Shown here one piece after another: positions 1-9,083 of a stretch of DNA of 64,000 bases; position 1 is the first letter of the stretch, and the number at the start of each line of letters is the position of its first letter. The position numbers were made by a program, and so were the translations under genes. Below the pieces are notes generated by a model. It did no database searches. It was not told the origin of the DNA and saw nothing but the letters and a program-made list of their open reading frames with translations. The stretch spans positions 9,920,001-9,984,000 of the forward strand of contig NC_091973.1 in NCBI RefSeq assembly GCF_036711975.1, in the 5' to 3' direction. The DNA is from Onthophagus taurus (Eukaryota > Arthropoda > Insecta > Coleoptera > Scarabaeidae).

Positions 1-875
1 ATGTTAGAAGTGTAGAATGTCTTTGCATCTGCCATAGCAAATATCTTGATCCCATACTTATTGGGTTTACTGGGGATGTATTGTCTAAAATTACCTCGCC
101 CCCGGAAAGCCTCTAACTTTTCGTCAATAGTCACAAACTGAAATGGTGTGTAGGCTGTTTTAAAATTATTGACAACAAGCTCAAACACTTCTCTGATAGG
201 TGCTAGTTTGTCAGTTTGCTTTCTTTCATCTCTAGTTGTTAAATTATCGAATCGTATATGAACTAAAAGAAATCTAAATCTACACTGAGACATGGTCAGC
301 CTAAATAGTTCTACACCTGTACCATTTTGACTCCATAATTCGTCAATATTTAGACGATTTGATTTCAGAACCCCGGCCAAATATGACAATCCAAAAAGTG
401 CTTCAATTTCTATAAGGTCGGTATCTTTCGCGTCCCGTTCTCGCTGGTAGTTTGCCCTAAATGATTGAATATGCTGATTTGTGTAATGAACAATCAAATT
501 TAGAACTTGCTTTGAAAAAAAATACTTCCAAATATCAATTTCTCTTTTCAAATCTTTTGCGATTCTCTTTACACCTGGTAGTTGTTTAATTATATTACTT
601 GGCTTTGTTTTTACACTTTTATTTGGGACATGCTTCTTCCATACTGTTACTTTATCTTTGCCAACAAATGTAGGTTGTCTTTCTGAAAAATCATCTTCTG
701 AATCCGAAATTTCCTGTTCTGTGTCAGTATCTAAATCCTGTCTTTCTAAGTTATCCTCTTCCCCAGATTCTTCTTGGTCGTCAAACTCGACATCCGATTC
801 TTCTTTCTCCTCTTCCAAACATTCAGTCATAAGCTTGTTCAAACGTGTTTGTTCTTGTTCCCAGGGACAAGGCAT
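1..875 (-). CDS. piggyBac-like transposase, N-terminal part (cut by window edge)
   Basis: Cut-and-paste DNA transposase that would act on its own TTAA-flanked ends in the nucleus. The frame is open from the ATG at 873-875 to the window edge, about 291 codons. Residues 1-75 are strongly acidic, as is usual for the family, and the DDE_Tnp_1_7 core follows. The first catalytic Asp is D251 in the motif TIDEKLEAFRGRG, followed by IPSKPNKYGIKIF. The second and third catalytic Asp and the Cys-rich C-terminus lie outside the window. The start was chosen because a splice-acceptor-like tttacag sits directly before the ATG. No stop or frameshift is seen, so this copy may be young. It is clearly different in sequence from the piggyBac genes at 37.8-39.6 kb and 62.7-64 kb. 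Confidence 0.85.
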   Translation of the reverse strand, partial: MPCPWEQEQTRLNKLMTECLEEEKEESDVEFDDQEESGEEDNLERQDLDTDTEQEISDSEDDFSERQPTFVGKDKVTVWKKHVPNKSVKTKPSNIIKQLPGVKRIAKDLKREIDIWKYFFSKQVLNLIVHYTNQHIQSFRANYQRERDAKDTDLIEIEALFGLSYLAGVLKSNRLNIDELWSQNGTGVELFRLTMSQCRFRFLLVHIRFDNLTTRDERKQTDKLAPIREVFELVVNNFKTAYTPFQFVTIDEKLEAFRGRGNFRQYIPSKPNKYGIKIFAMADAKTFYTSN

Positions 876-938
876 CTGTAAATATGTTGAATATCTGAAT
901 TAGATACACACAAAAGTCAAAATAATCTCTAAAACTTA
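876..938 (-). other. candidate 63-bp intron before the piggyBac ORF
   Basis: On the minus strand, a GTAAGT donor (revcomp of the bases just below 938) and a TTTACAG acceptor at 876-882 bound 63 bp, a normal size for insect introns. The upstream exon has an in-frame ATG near 985, so the protein could start 16 codons earlier. It could equally be a 5'-UTR intron. This is inference from splice motifs only. Confidence 0.45.
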
Positions 939-988
939 CCTTTATTATTTTTGAAATGAGGAATATCGTAATAAAATATAATAACATA

Positions 989-1196
989 AACGCTCGCTTG
1001 CGGACTCACAATCCGCGTACGCAAAAATGACAACAACAACTACACACTTTAACAGTTAGACGAGTACTAGTTATCGAGGACGCTGTGATCGAAAGATACT
1101 TAGTGGCGCTAGACGCTCTTGCGGCAGGTTTTGAAGTAAACAGCAAAAATGTTTTCCTGCGGAGTGAGAGTCCGCGCGCGACTATCGGAAGGTTAA
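989..1196 (-). repeat. piggyBac 5' terminal region with subterminal inverted motif and TTAA
   Basis: GCGGACTCACAATCCGC at 1000-1016 and GCGGAGTGAGAGTCCGC at 1159-1175 are near-matching copies in inverted orientation, each with GCGGA/TCCGC arms. On the minus strand the outer edge reads TTAA (1193-1196) followed by CCTTCC, which fits the TTAA target and CC start of piggyBac ends. The other terminus lies outside the window, so the boundary is inferred. Confidence 0.5.
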
Positions 1197-1862
1197 GATG
1201 CTGCCACCAGGCAAGTTACGTACTTGGCCGAACGGTTTAAGAAGTTAATGAGTAAAAGGAGGGAGGATCGTAGCCCTTGTGTTGAAATTGAAATAATACG
1301 AAACAAGAATTTATATAAAAAAATATTAATATATTAAATTAAGGAAATTAAAATATAAAAAAAATAGAAAAATAAATCAACCAAAAAAAAATAAGTTTAA
1401 ATATTAAAGAAGAAAAAAAAACTAATTGAACAAATTTTGGATAACGGAACGTTAATTATGGCTACAAATACTAGCGATGATTATGAGTTTCAAGAACAAT
1501 AGTAATTAATTATGCTTACTTATTCTACGCCACGACGACGCTCTTCCACCAGGATTCGGACGCTTCAGGAACTGGCTTCAAGGCACAATTTCGATCTGAG
1601 GATTCGATTTCTCTAGCAAATTACCCAGCACAAACCACCAGCGTATTTAGAAGCCTTTCCGAATTTAGTATTGAGAATTTAAATTAAAAATAAAATGAAA
1701 TGGAGCGAACTCAAGGGGAAGACTGTAGCTTCTATCTACCTTGGTAGTTGGTACTCGACTCCCCGAGTCCAACTCGGTGGCGCATCAACGCCTCACGCGA
1801 TAAAGCTGACTTAAGCAAAATAATTATACAAAACGCCATTTAATATACAGGGCGGTTTGTTA
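1197..1862. other. unassigned AT-rich stretch
   Basis: No frame here encodes anything I recognise. There is a very A-rich tract at 1310-1440 and a more GC-rich patch at 1545-1600 and 1690-1800. It could be an LTR or leader of a decayed retroelement, since BEL pol homology begins at 1863, but no second copy of it is present in the window to prove that. Confidence 0.3.
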
Positions 1863-2585
1863 CAATGGTGCAACCTTTGATTTTGCAGCTAGTAAGTTGA
1901 TCTCTGTCTCTGTATATGTGAGGCATATGTAAAAGTATGTAACTCGATTCGTTGAATCTGTATATCCGTTTGATGTAACTGTAGCTCTTGAAATATGATT
2001 TTTGCAATAACTATGATTGAAGATATAAGACCTAATGGATCGAATAACTTTGCTATTTGTCCTAAAATTGTTTGTTTCAATTCTGCACGGGTATATGTCA
2101 GCTTGTCAGTGTTTGTATTCCATTGAATTCCTAACGTTTTGAAAATTTCTTCGGACATAATTGTTGGATTTGATTTGAAACTTTATTTCTCAATTCTGGA
2201 TGATTGCTATTGAACTTGCTTAAAGTAAAACCTCCTGACTCTAGGATTGTTGTTACGTTTTATTTTACCGCTTTTAGTTTAATGATTCAGCCGGAAATTT
2301 GTTTTCAAATGGTGTCGATGACATTCCAAATGTTACTCTATTCATTTCATAAGATTGCTATTCTTCATCGGAATGATTTCTCCATAGTATTTTTTGCTAT
2401 TTTCTATCAAATTCTGCTACTATTATCTGGCGATACATCTGCGCAATATGTCCCGTCAAAACATACTTGTGTATTCTAAATCTGGTAATTTCGAATTGAC
2501 AGGATCTGTCAAATACCACCCGCAACTTCGTTGTTTGACTTTCTTCCTTTAATAGGACAGGATGTGGTAAATAAACCCATGTCAA
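1863..2585 (-). pseudogene. BEL/Pao pol fragment (RT and following domain)
   Basis: Remnant of the polyprotein of a BEL/Pao LTR retrotransposon. On the minus strand the N-terminal RT segment has YLPHPV and TTKLRVVFD, then QMYRQIIVAEFDRK. After a gap come KTLGIQWNTNTDKLTYT and IAKLFDPLGLISSI, typical of the pol region after the RT. It is split over several frames by stops. The same family recurs at 26.0-27.2, 45.6-47.2, 52.4 and 58.2-58.6 kb. The central RT with YVDD is missing here, and the copy ends where the PLE/R1 composite starts. Confidence 0.8.
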
Positions 2586-2589
2586 AAAT

Positions 2590-3443
2590 TAAGAAAATAT
2601 TTTCTAAAATTAAAGGTCTTAAAATCTAATTAGTAGATTTTTATCGTATTACAAAGTATTATCAAAGTTAGAAACTAGAGGACGCTGGAAGGATTATAAA
2701 AATTTCATAAAAAACCTGTTATTATTAAGCTCAGTAATATCGTTGAGCAGAAGGGATTTATTTTGAGTGTGAATATAGTATTCTTCATATAGATCTAGCT
2801 CTTTTGATTTTTCGACTTTTTCAGTAAAGAGACACAACTGAAATCTATTTGTGTTTAGAGGTGCTTATGTGTTTGTATATAGCTGAAGAATCTTTAGTTA
2901 AGTGTTCTTCGAAACGTGTATGTAAAGTTCGCCCAGTCTGTCCAACGTTTATTTTATCACAATCTCCATATTTAATCCTGTAAACACCACTTTGGTCTTT
3001 GATATCGAATCTGTTTCTTATTAAATAGAAGTGATCCGAGTCTCTTTCATTTGTGTTGGTGCTAGCCCACATTGCGTGGTGAGCATTGGCGTCGCATCCA
3101 ACAACCACTTGTAGGTTATTCCTTCGGCTGTAGGCAATTATGTCTCGCACAGCGGCTGGTGGAAGAACATTATCCGTTCCGGGGAAGTATGTTGAGCAGA
3201 TGACAACTTCTGTCCAGCCCTTCTCACCTCGGATTGTCAGAACCGCAGTCACACAATCGCGGTCGCTATGCTCTGAGATTAAAAATGCATTAATGTTGTT
3301 CCTGATAAGTAAGCAAGCGCTGGGTCTATCCCCCGACACGTGCGGAAATCCTTCCTCGGCCGGGTTTCACACCTGGCGCTCTCTTCACGCTCTTGGTGCT
3401 AGTTGCCGCTGAGGCTGATGATGGAGACAGGGCGACTGTCACG
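2590..3443 (-). pseudogene. R1-type endonuclease fused in frame to a Penelope GIY-YIG domain
   Basis: The minus ORF 3339-2845 is a chimera. Residues 1-100 are the apurinic-like endonuclease (EEP) half of an R1/LOA-type non-LTR element, with VVVGCDANAHHAMW. From about residue 105 the frame runs into SGVYRIKYGDCDKI and VGQTGRTLHTRFEEHL, the GIY-YIG nuclease of Penelope-like elements. One frameshift later (about 2850) the usual PLE tail continues as ELDLYEEYYIHTQN to a stop near 2693. The 3' end of Nanos/CR1 copy A abuts at 3444. A second copy with the same junction sits at 23.83-24.69 kb, so the fusion predates duplication. No complete catalytic set for either enzyme remains. Confidence 0.75.
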
Positions 3444-3599
3444 CCCCCTATTCTTATCCTATCAAACAAATTTTAAAATGATCAAAAAATTAAACACAAA
3501 ACTTTATTTAGAAATAGAAATAAAAAACGCAATGTTACCTTTTATAAAAATACTGGAATATTCAATAAGAGAATATGAATAACTTCGGAAATTAAACAA

Positions 3600-3753
3600 T
3601 TACAATTCATACATTGGGCAATACTTTCTAGTATGAGCACAATCACTGTCTGCATAACAATACGGACACTTCAACGCTCTCAAAACCGGACATGAAACTT
3701 TACCTGTAGAATCTTTCAACGAATGACTTTCATAAAATTCTCGTCCTTCTGAA
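3600..3753 (-). pseudogene. Nanos-type CCHC zinc finger, copy A
   Basis: Nanos proteins are germline translational repressors whose tandem CCHC fingers bind mRNA with Pumilio. This frame holds the end of finger 1, H-x10-C in SHSLKDSTGKVSC, then PVLRALKCPYC and a complete finger 2, C-x2-C-x7-H-x4-C, ending AHTRKYCPMYEL and stop (3600-3602). The spacing matches the family exactly. The first two Cys of finger 1 are absent: upstream, after a frame break at about 3753, related copies read HKWYNFLNGNN where CxxC would be expected. Copy A has lost a short stretch after the finger, changing the last residues. It lies directly downstream of CR1 endonuclease sequence, in the same orientation. Confidence 0.72.
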
Positions 3754-4195
3754 TTTCAAAGAGAATAAGTACAAGAATCTTCTTGGTATGGCTTTTGACC
3801 ACCCGATTACGGTGGAACTGTTTCCATTGAGAAAATTATACCACTTACGTTTAGCTTCCTGTTCTGCGATAGCTTGTCTTTAAAATGCCTCTTTCATTTT
3901 TGTCACGTAATGATCCATTGGTCTTTGTTGCTAATTAAAAAGTAACAACGTGATGGACATTTATTTAGTAGTGTTATGTAGTATTTATTTATGTAGTAGT
4001 TATTTATAACAACATACGAGTCAGGCAGAATGTCAGCTGAAGAAATTCCGGGGTGCAGATTTTCCGCAAAGCAGATCACATCAAAGTCGACATTTAATGA
4101 GTACTGCGCACATTCTGATAATAAAAAGAAAATAAATGGCATTTAATAAATTACAACAAATTGACCTAATAGTTTACATACGCGAAATATTCCTC

Positions 4196-5258
4196 TCGTT
4201 CCCTATCTGAATCAGAAGGGAACACAGAGGGTCTGTCGTACAAAAATTTTACAATCACGGGTCCATATATATTTGTAATTTTTCATAAAATTCTCGTCCT
4301 TCTGAATTTCCTTGGTATGATGGAAACCACCTGTTTACGGTGGAATTGTTTCCATTGAGGAAATTATACCACTTATGTTTAGCTTCCTGTTCTGCGATAG
4401 CTTGTCTTTAAAATGCCTCTTTCATTTTTGTCACGTAATAATCCATTGGTCTAAGGGCCAAGTCCATCTGACCTAGACGCGCGCGGACGTCTTTGTAATT
4501 TTTTTCTTTACCAATCATAGTAAGGGTTCGTTCACAAAGCATCTTTCACCGACGCCATCAATCTTCGTGCCCGGTGATGAGCCCGTGGGCAAGGATTTTC
4601 TCTTCTGGATGCAGGTTGCGAGGAACTACGATGGACCTTGGCTTTGAATTGTCACGGTTGATATGAGGAACACGATAAATGGCGTCTACATCCACACGCG
4701 AAATATCATACCCCACATGAGCAGCAACGGCATCCAACAAATTTTCGTTATTCTTTTCAGGAACACCCTGGATCTCTAAATTGTTCCGGCGGGAATATTG
4801 TTCCATATCATCAACTTGAGCTGTAAGATCAGACACCCGGTCACGCAGTTGTAAGTTTTCGGCTGTTAATTTATCAATAATTTTTATTTTATCCCTTAAC
4901 TCTTTCACAAATTGTTCAAAATCTGATATACGGCCGCTACCGAAGTCGACTGAATGAAGAAGTTAGCTCTTTTTACAACGCAACTCGGATCGCATCTCTT
5001 TAACCAACTCGTAGACGGATTCGAAGGTAATAGCAGGACAGGACGGCGTCGCCGAAGTAGACCCACATGATTTGCGAGAAATAGCGCCTCGTTCTCTTGA
5101 TCTTGAATCATGACATGTCCACGCATCTGCAGACTCCAACGTCTCCTCCGGATCAATGCATTTTGTGTGGAACCAAAGGCAGCAGACCAAGCACTGGACG
5201 CCCGATCTCCTCCCACCACACGATTACACCGTTCGCATAGGTTCATAGGTTCTACCAT
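4196..5258 (-). pseudogene. CR1-type ORF1 protein (PHD finger, coiled coil), copy A
   Basis: RNA-binding first ORF of a CR1-group retrotransposon. The N-terminus holds CERCNRVVG and, in the neighbouring frame, CCLWFHTKCID and DAWTCHDS, a Cys/His pattern of a PHD finger. Next come the heptad region KIIDKLTAENLQLRDRVSDL and the core YSRRNNLEIQGVPE and RVPHINRDNS. The C-terminal motif NYKYIWTRDCKIFVR is displaced by the 208-bp insertion. At least two frameshifts break it. In this copy the 5' end has been replaced at about 5243 by unrelated sequence. Confidence 0.7.
4284..4491 (-). mobile_element. 208-bp chimeric insertion with 12-bp target duplication in copy A
   Basis: The insert is flanked by the direct repeat TTTGTAATTTTT (4272-4283 and 4492-4503). 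It consists of the upstream part of the Nanos segment joined to about 30 bp of CR1 RT coding sequence (revcomp of catctgacctagacgcgcg, encoding RARLGQMDL). Copies B, D, E and F have the uninterrupted target (one TTTGTAATTTTTTTC). Copy C has the identical insert. It interrupts the ORF1 C-terminal motif NYKYIW. The target duplication points to insertion by target-primed reverse transcription. Confidence 0.7.
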
Positions 5259-5332
5259 AGTTCACTAGGTTATTCACTTTTTAACCTAATTATTGCAACT
5301 CAAATCGTTGACTTATTTTTGTTGTTGTTGTA
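5245..5332. other. short flank between copy A and the LOA element
   Basis: About 90 bp, with the LOA-side end carrying ttttt-gttgttgttgta (5316-5332), the candidate LOA target duplication. It may be a remainder of the BEL pol fragment that resumes at 10,945, but it is too short and decayed to prove. Confidence 0.35.
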
Positions 5333-5450
5333 TTTGTTGTTTTTGGCATTTGTTTATTATTATTATTATTATTGCTGCCGGGCTGAGGAGGGCGGCCCCT
5401 CTCGTTACCGCGACCTATAAGATCTATTGTAACTTTAGCCCTCCAATGGT
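5333..5450 (-). other. LOA 3' UTR and (AAT)n tail
   Basis: After the ORF2 stop the minus strand runs through a short GC-rich stretch (GGCCGCCCTCCTCAGCCCGG) into GGCAGC and then seven AAT units. LOA, I and R1 relatives commonly end in such simple repeats and not in poly(A). About 20 bp of non-repeat sequence lies between the tail and the presumed target duplication. Confidence 0.55.
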
Positions 5451-8400
5451 TTAGGGCAAATGTAGGTCCTTAATGAACCTTAGTATTGTCCTAAGGTCTT
5501 GAACCTTTATGTCGGTAGGTAACAGGGTAGTTTTACCGAAGACGTTGTGCCTTAGACGTCCTCTGGCGACGCAATTGCACAGTATATGTTCAGCAGTTTC
5601 TGACTCGTCGTTGCATAGTCGACAAGTTTGATCCTCAGCTTGTCCAATGTGGAAGAGGTGGTATTTTAGGGGCACATGGCCGGTTAGGTAGCCTGAGAGC
5701 GTTCTTAGATCCCCTTTGCTGAGGCACAAAACCTCTTTGGTTTTGTTTTGCGACGGAGTTATCATACTCTTCGCTTGTCTGTGACCTGGAAGTTCTTTCC
5801 AGCGTAAGGCTATCTTTGAAGCCTCCCAGTTATTGATTATTTGTTTTAGGTGGCTTTTTTGTAGTCCACATCCAGGTTGGGGTCCAATGAAGGGCGTGTT
5901 TGCTGCCTCTTTGGCCAGCTTGTCGGCCTTCTCATTGCCCTCAATGTTGCTGTGACCTGGAACCCACCATAAGGTAACATCATTGCCCCTAGCGAGTTCT
6001 TTCAGGTTGTTGGTGCACTCTCTGATCAGTGCGGAGCCACACGTGTAGGCCTGAATTGCCTTTAAGGCGGCCCGACTGTCTGTGAAAATGTTTATGGATG
6101 CACCTTTTTGTCCCTTCTGTAGGTTCAAAGCGGTGCAGAAGTTTATAGCAAGAACTTCTGCTTGGAAAATTGTTAAGTCCGAGCTGAGGGGCAATTTGAT
6201 GTGGCTGTTTGGTCCACTGATGCCCATGCCTACTCCAGATCTTACTGTCTTTGAAGCATCGGTGTACCAGGCTAGGGCTCCTCTTTTTAGTTGAGGCCCT
6301 CCTTTCGCCCAATCATCCCTGCTACTAAATATGACCTTATACGGTTGGTTGAAATTGTATTCCGTCGGTATAAGGTCCGTTTTAATTTCAATCAGGTGAT
6401 TTAGACATGGGTCTTTGAGGATCTCGAGGTGTCCTCTGAGATTACCCTGCATCAACTTGAGTGAAGAAACTGTTTTCAGTGATAAGGCACTTAAGGCTGC
6501 CTCCTTTTGTATATATATGTGGAGCGGTGTGAGACCAAGTAGGGCTTCCAAAGCAGCCGTCGGACAGGATCTCATTGCACCCGTTATGTTAAGACATGCT
6601 AACCGCTGGATTTGTGCCAGCTGTTGTTGAGCTGTCTTATGTTTTGTTTTTGGCCACCAAACCAATGAGGCGTAGGCGACCATGGGTCTGATTATTGCTA
6701 CGTAGGCCCAATGAGCCATTCGTGGTTTGAGACCCCAGTTCCTTCCTAGGAGCCTGCGGCAGATCTGGTTTGCCATGATGGCCTTTTTCCTCACCTTGTC
6801 TAAGTGTGAGTTCCAGTTTAGTTTACTATCAAGTATTACCCCTAGGTATTTAGTTTCTGTTTTGAGGTTAATAGTTCTGCTTTCAATGGAGGGTGCTTTT
6901 ATTTGTAGCTTCCTTCTCCGAGTGAAAGGGACTATTTCGATTTTATTGGGATTGATGCTGAGCCCATTGCTTCTGCACCAAGTACTGGTGAGTAGTAGGG
7001 CTTTCTGCATTAGCTGAGTTATGATTGAATCATATTTACCTCGGATTGTGATTACCAGGTCATCAGCATACCCTTGTATCTTAAATCCGTTTTTAGTTAG
7101 GATGTTCATCAAGTCATCAACTACCAGGCACCATAATAGAGGTGATAGCACTCCCCCTTGGGGACATCCTCTTAGCGCCTTTATAGTCAGCGACTCGCCT
7201 CCCAGACTGGCTGTGATCTGCCGACTTTTCAACATGGCTATACACCACTTGATTGTCGACGGATGTATGTCTTTTGCGTTTAAAGCCTTCTCTATGGATT
7301 CATATGAGGTGTTATCAAACGCACCCTCTATATCTATGAAAGCACAAAGGGCTATCTCTTTGGTTGCAATTGCCTCCTCTAAGGTGCTAGTCAAAGCATG
7401 GAGAGCGGTAATTGTTGATTTTGCTTTCTGGTAAGCATGTTGGCTAGGGTGGAGTGGATTTGTGAGAAGCACTCCGTTCCTTAGGTATTGATCGATTACC
7501 TTTTCCATCCCTTTGAGGAGAAATGAAGTTAGGCTAATTGGTCTGTACGCCTTGGGGTCCGCGTTTGAACGCCTACCACCTTTGGGTATGAAGACCACCT
7601 TTACTTTCCTCCATAGAGTGGGTATATAGCTAAAGCTGTAGCTAGCTATATATAGGGATATTATTATTGGGAGAAGTTCTTCTAAGCCTTTTTGCAGAAA
7701 GATAGGCAGAATTCCATCTCCTCCAGGTGATTTTAGGGGCTTGAAATTCGAGATAGCCCACCTTACTCTGTTGGGTGTGAAAATATTCCCAGCTGTGCTG
7801 CGAACCTTACCTGATGGACGGGTTATGTCCATTACTTCAGGGTCGGCATCTGCATGGGGGCAGACTTTTGAGGAAGGAAAGTGTATACTCAGTAGGAGTT
7901 CCAACGATTCCTTAGCATCCTCTGTATATTTACCATCTTGTTTGCATAGGTGGCCTAGATCAGTGTTGTGATCTTTTGCCAAGATCTTATGCAGACGAGC
8001 AACTGTAGGCGTATTGTCTATGCCTTCACAGAAGCTACGCCAGGTTTTTCTTTTGGCTTTGCGGATAGCCAAGTTATATTCCGTTAGGGCTTTTCTATAG
8101 ACACCCCATGTTTGCTCGAGTTTGGAATTCCTGACTTTATTATATAGTCTTCTAACCATGACTCGCTGGTTTTCAAGGTCCTTGTTCCACCAAGGCACAT
8201 TGGATTGTGCTCTTTTGTGTTTTATTGGACAGCTTGATTCATACGCACTATGTATGAGATTGTTTAGTTGAACAGAGGCTATTTCGAGATCCTCTCTGCT
8301 TTCAATCTTTGTTTTGATTTCATCAACCTCTTCGCCGATGTGTCTACAAAAAGAGCACCAATCAGTGAGTGAGGGGATTCTGAATTCTGTTTGTTTTGTC

Positions 8401-9083
8401 ATGTCTGCTACAATGACAAAGCGAATATGCTTGTGATCCGCTAAAGTGATTTCACGCGAAACATGCCAGTTTGCGATTTGCGAACTAAGGCGAGGCGTGG
8501 CTAGGCTTATGTCTAGCACCTCTTGTCGACTCTTGGTAACAAAAGTCGGTACGTTACCTCTGTTGAGGATATCTAAATTTGTAGTTTGAAGGTATTGGTA
8601 AAGATACTCACCCCTTTTGTTTGTGTCTGAGCTGTTCCATGCGAGATGATGTGCATTCGCATCGCAGCCCAGGAGGAGTTGTTTTCCCCTCTTATTGCAA
8701 TATTCGATGAGGTCTTTTACCTCTTGTGGCGGTGGATCGTCCGAATCACCGGGGAAGTATGCCGAGGCTATAATCGCCTCTTGCTTGCCTCCCGGCGTCG
8801 GCAATACCGCTGACATTGCAACCAAGTCCCTAGAGATAAACTGGGTTAATGGTAGGCAGTTTAAAGAGGATTTAGCGAGTATCGCTGCTCGCGCAGGGCA
8901 CTCTCCTCTGTAATAAAATAACTTACCTGCTTTTGTTGATAGTCTTCTGACTATTCCTCCATATACATATGGTTCCTGAATCAACGCAACATGTATGTTG
9001 GGGCTGTGGAAGCCCTTGACCAGCACGTCGGAGGCGCTTTTACAGTGCTGGATGTTGGCCTGGATGAAGCCTACACCCGCCAT
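5451..9083 (-). CDS. LOA-type ORF2: endonuclease, reverse transcriptase, RNase H
   Basis: This 1,210-aa protein nicks target DNA and copies the element RNA by target-primed reverse transcription. Residues 1-235 are an EEP endonuclease (GFIQANIQHCKSASD, GCDANAHHLAWNSSDTN near residue 140). Residues about 470-740 are the reverse transcriptase, with AFIDIEGAFDNT, GCPQGGVLSPLLW and the catalytic YADD at residues 672-675 (7059-7070). RNase H follows with WYTDASK from W939, IFTDSRAALKAI and WWVPGHSNIEGNEKADKLA. The C-terminus has a CCHC knuckle, CRLCNDESETAEHILC, near residue 1150. There are no internal stops, and the length is normal for the family. The ATG (9081-9083) overlaps the ORF1 stop as TAATG, so translation is probably by termination-reinitiation. 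Confidence 0.93.
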   Translation of the reverse strand: MAGVGFIQANIQHCKSASDVLVKGFHSPNIHVALIQEPYVYGGIVRRLSTKAGKLFYYRGECPARAAILAKSSLNCLPLTQFISRDLVAMSAVLPTPGGKQEAIIASAYFPGDSDDPPPQEVKDLIEYCNKRGKQLLLGCDANAHHLAWNSSDTNKRGEYLYQYLQTTNLDILNRGNVPTFVTKSRQEVLDISLATPRLSSQIANWHVSREITLADHKHIRFVIVADMTKQTEFRIPSLTDWCSFCRHIGEEVDEIKTKIESREDLEIASVQLNNLIHSAYESSCPIKHKRAQSNVPWWNKDLENQRVMVRRLYNKVRNSKLEQTWGVYRKALTEYNLAIRKAKRKTWRSFCEGIDNTPTVARLHKILAKDHNTDLGHLCKQDGKYTEDAKESLELLLSIHFPSSKVCPHADADPEVMDITRPSGKVRSTAGNIFTPNRVRWAISNFKPLKSPGGDGILPIFLQKGLEELLPIIISLYIASYSFSYIPTLWRKVKVVFIPKGGRRSNADPKAYRPISLTSFLLKGMEKVIDQYLRNGVLLTNPLHPSQHAYQKAKSTITALHALTSTLEEAIATKEIALCAFIDIEGAFDNTSYESIEKALNAKDIHPSTIKWCIAMLKSRQITASLGGESLTIKALRGCPQGGVLSPLLWCLVVDDLMNILTKNGFKIQGYADDLVITIRGKYDSIITQLMQKALLLTSTWCRSNGLSINPNKIEIVPFTRRRKLQIKAPSIESRTINLKTETKYLGVILDSKLNWNSHLDKVRKKAIMANQICRRLLGRNWGLKPRMAHWAYVAIIRPMVAYASLVWWPKTKHKTAQQQLAQIQRLACLNITGAMRSCPTAALEALLGLTPLHIYIQKEAALSALSLKTVSSLKLMQGNLRGHLEILKDPCLNHLIEIKTDLIPTEYNFNQPYKVIFSSRDDWAKGGPQLKRGALAWYTDASKTVRSGVGMGISGPNSHIKLPLSSDLTIFQAEVLAINFCTALNLQKGQKGASINIFTDSRAALKAIQAYTCGSALIRECTNNLKELARGNDVTLWWVPGHSNIEGNEKADKLAKEAANTPFIGPQPGCGLQKSHLKQIINNWEASKIALRWKELPGHRQAKSMITPSQNKTKEVLCLSKGDLRTLSGYLTGHVPLKYHLFHIGQAEDQTCRLCNDESETAEHILCNCVARGRLRHNVFGKTTLLPTDIKVQDLRTILRFIKDLHLP

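Larger units (their letters stand above)
3444..5244 (-). mobile_element. Nanos/CR1 chimeric element, copy A
   Basis: Read 5' to 3' on the minus strand: CR1-type ORF1 (PHD finger, coiled coil, RNA-binding core), the first part of a CR1 endonuclease (about 4140-4015, with VDFDVICFAEN and ILPDSYVV), then a Nanos-type zinc finger, an untranslated tail with an AATAAA signal near 3505, and a sharp 3' edge at the run CCCCCTATTCTTATCC. Six copies share this order (A-F), so it is an amplified unit and not a chance join. It lacks reverse transcriptase and must have moved by borrowed machinery or by segmental duplication. Copy A is 5'-truncated relative to copies C, E and F and carries a 208-bp insertion at 4284-4491. 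Confidence 0.7.

Noticed and set aside
5354..5374. Short repeats, also 27,288-27,312, 47,243-47,264 and (TA)n runs, as a CRISPR-like or satellite array
   Set aside because: They are simple repeats at retroelement tails or AT-rich tracts, without spacer structure.
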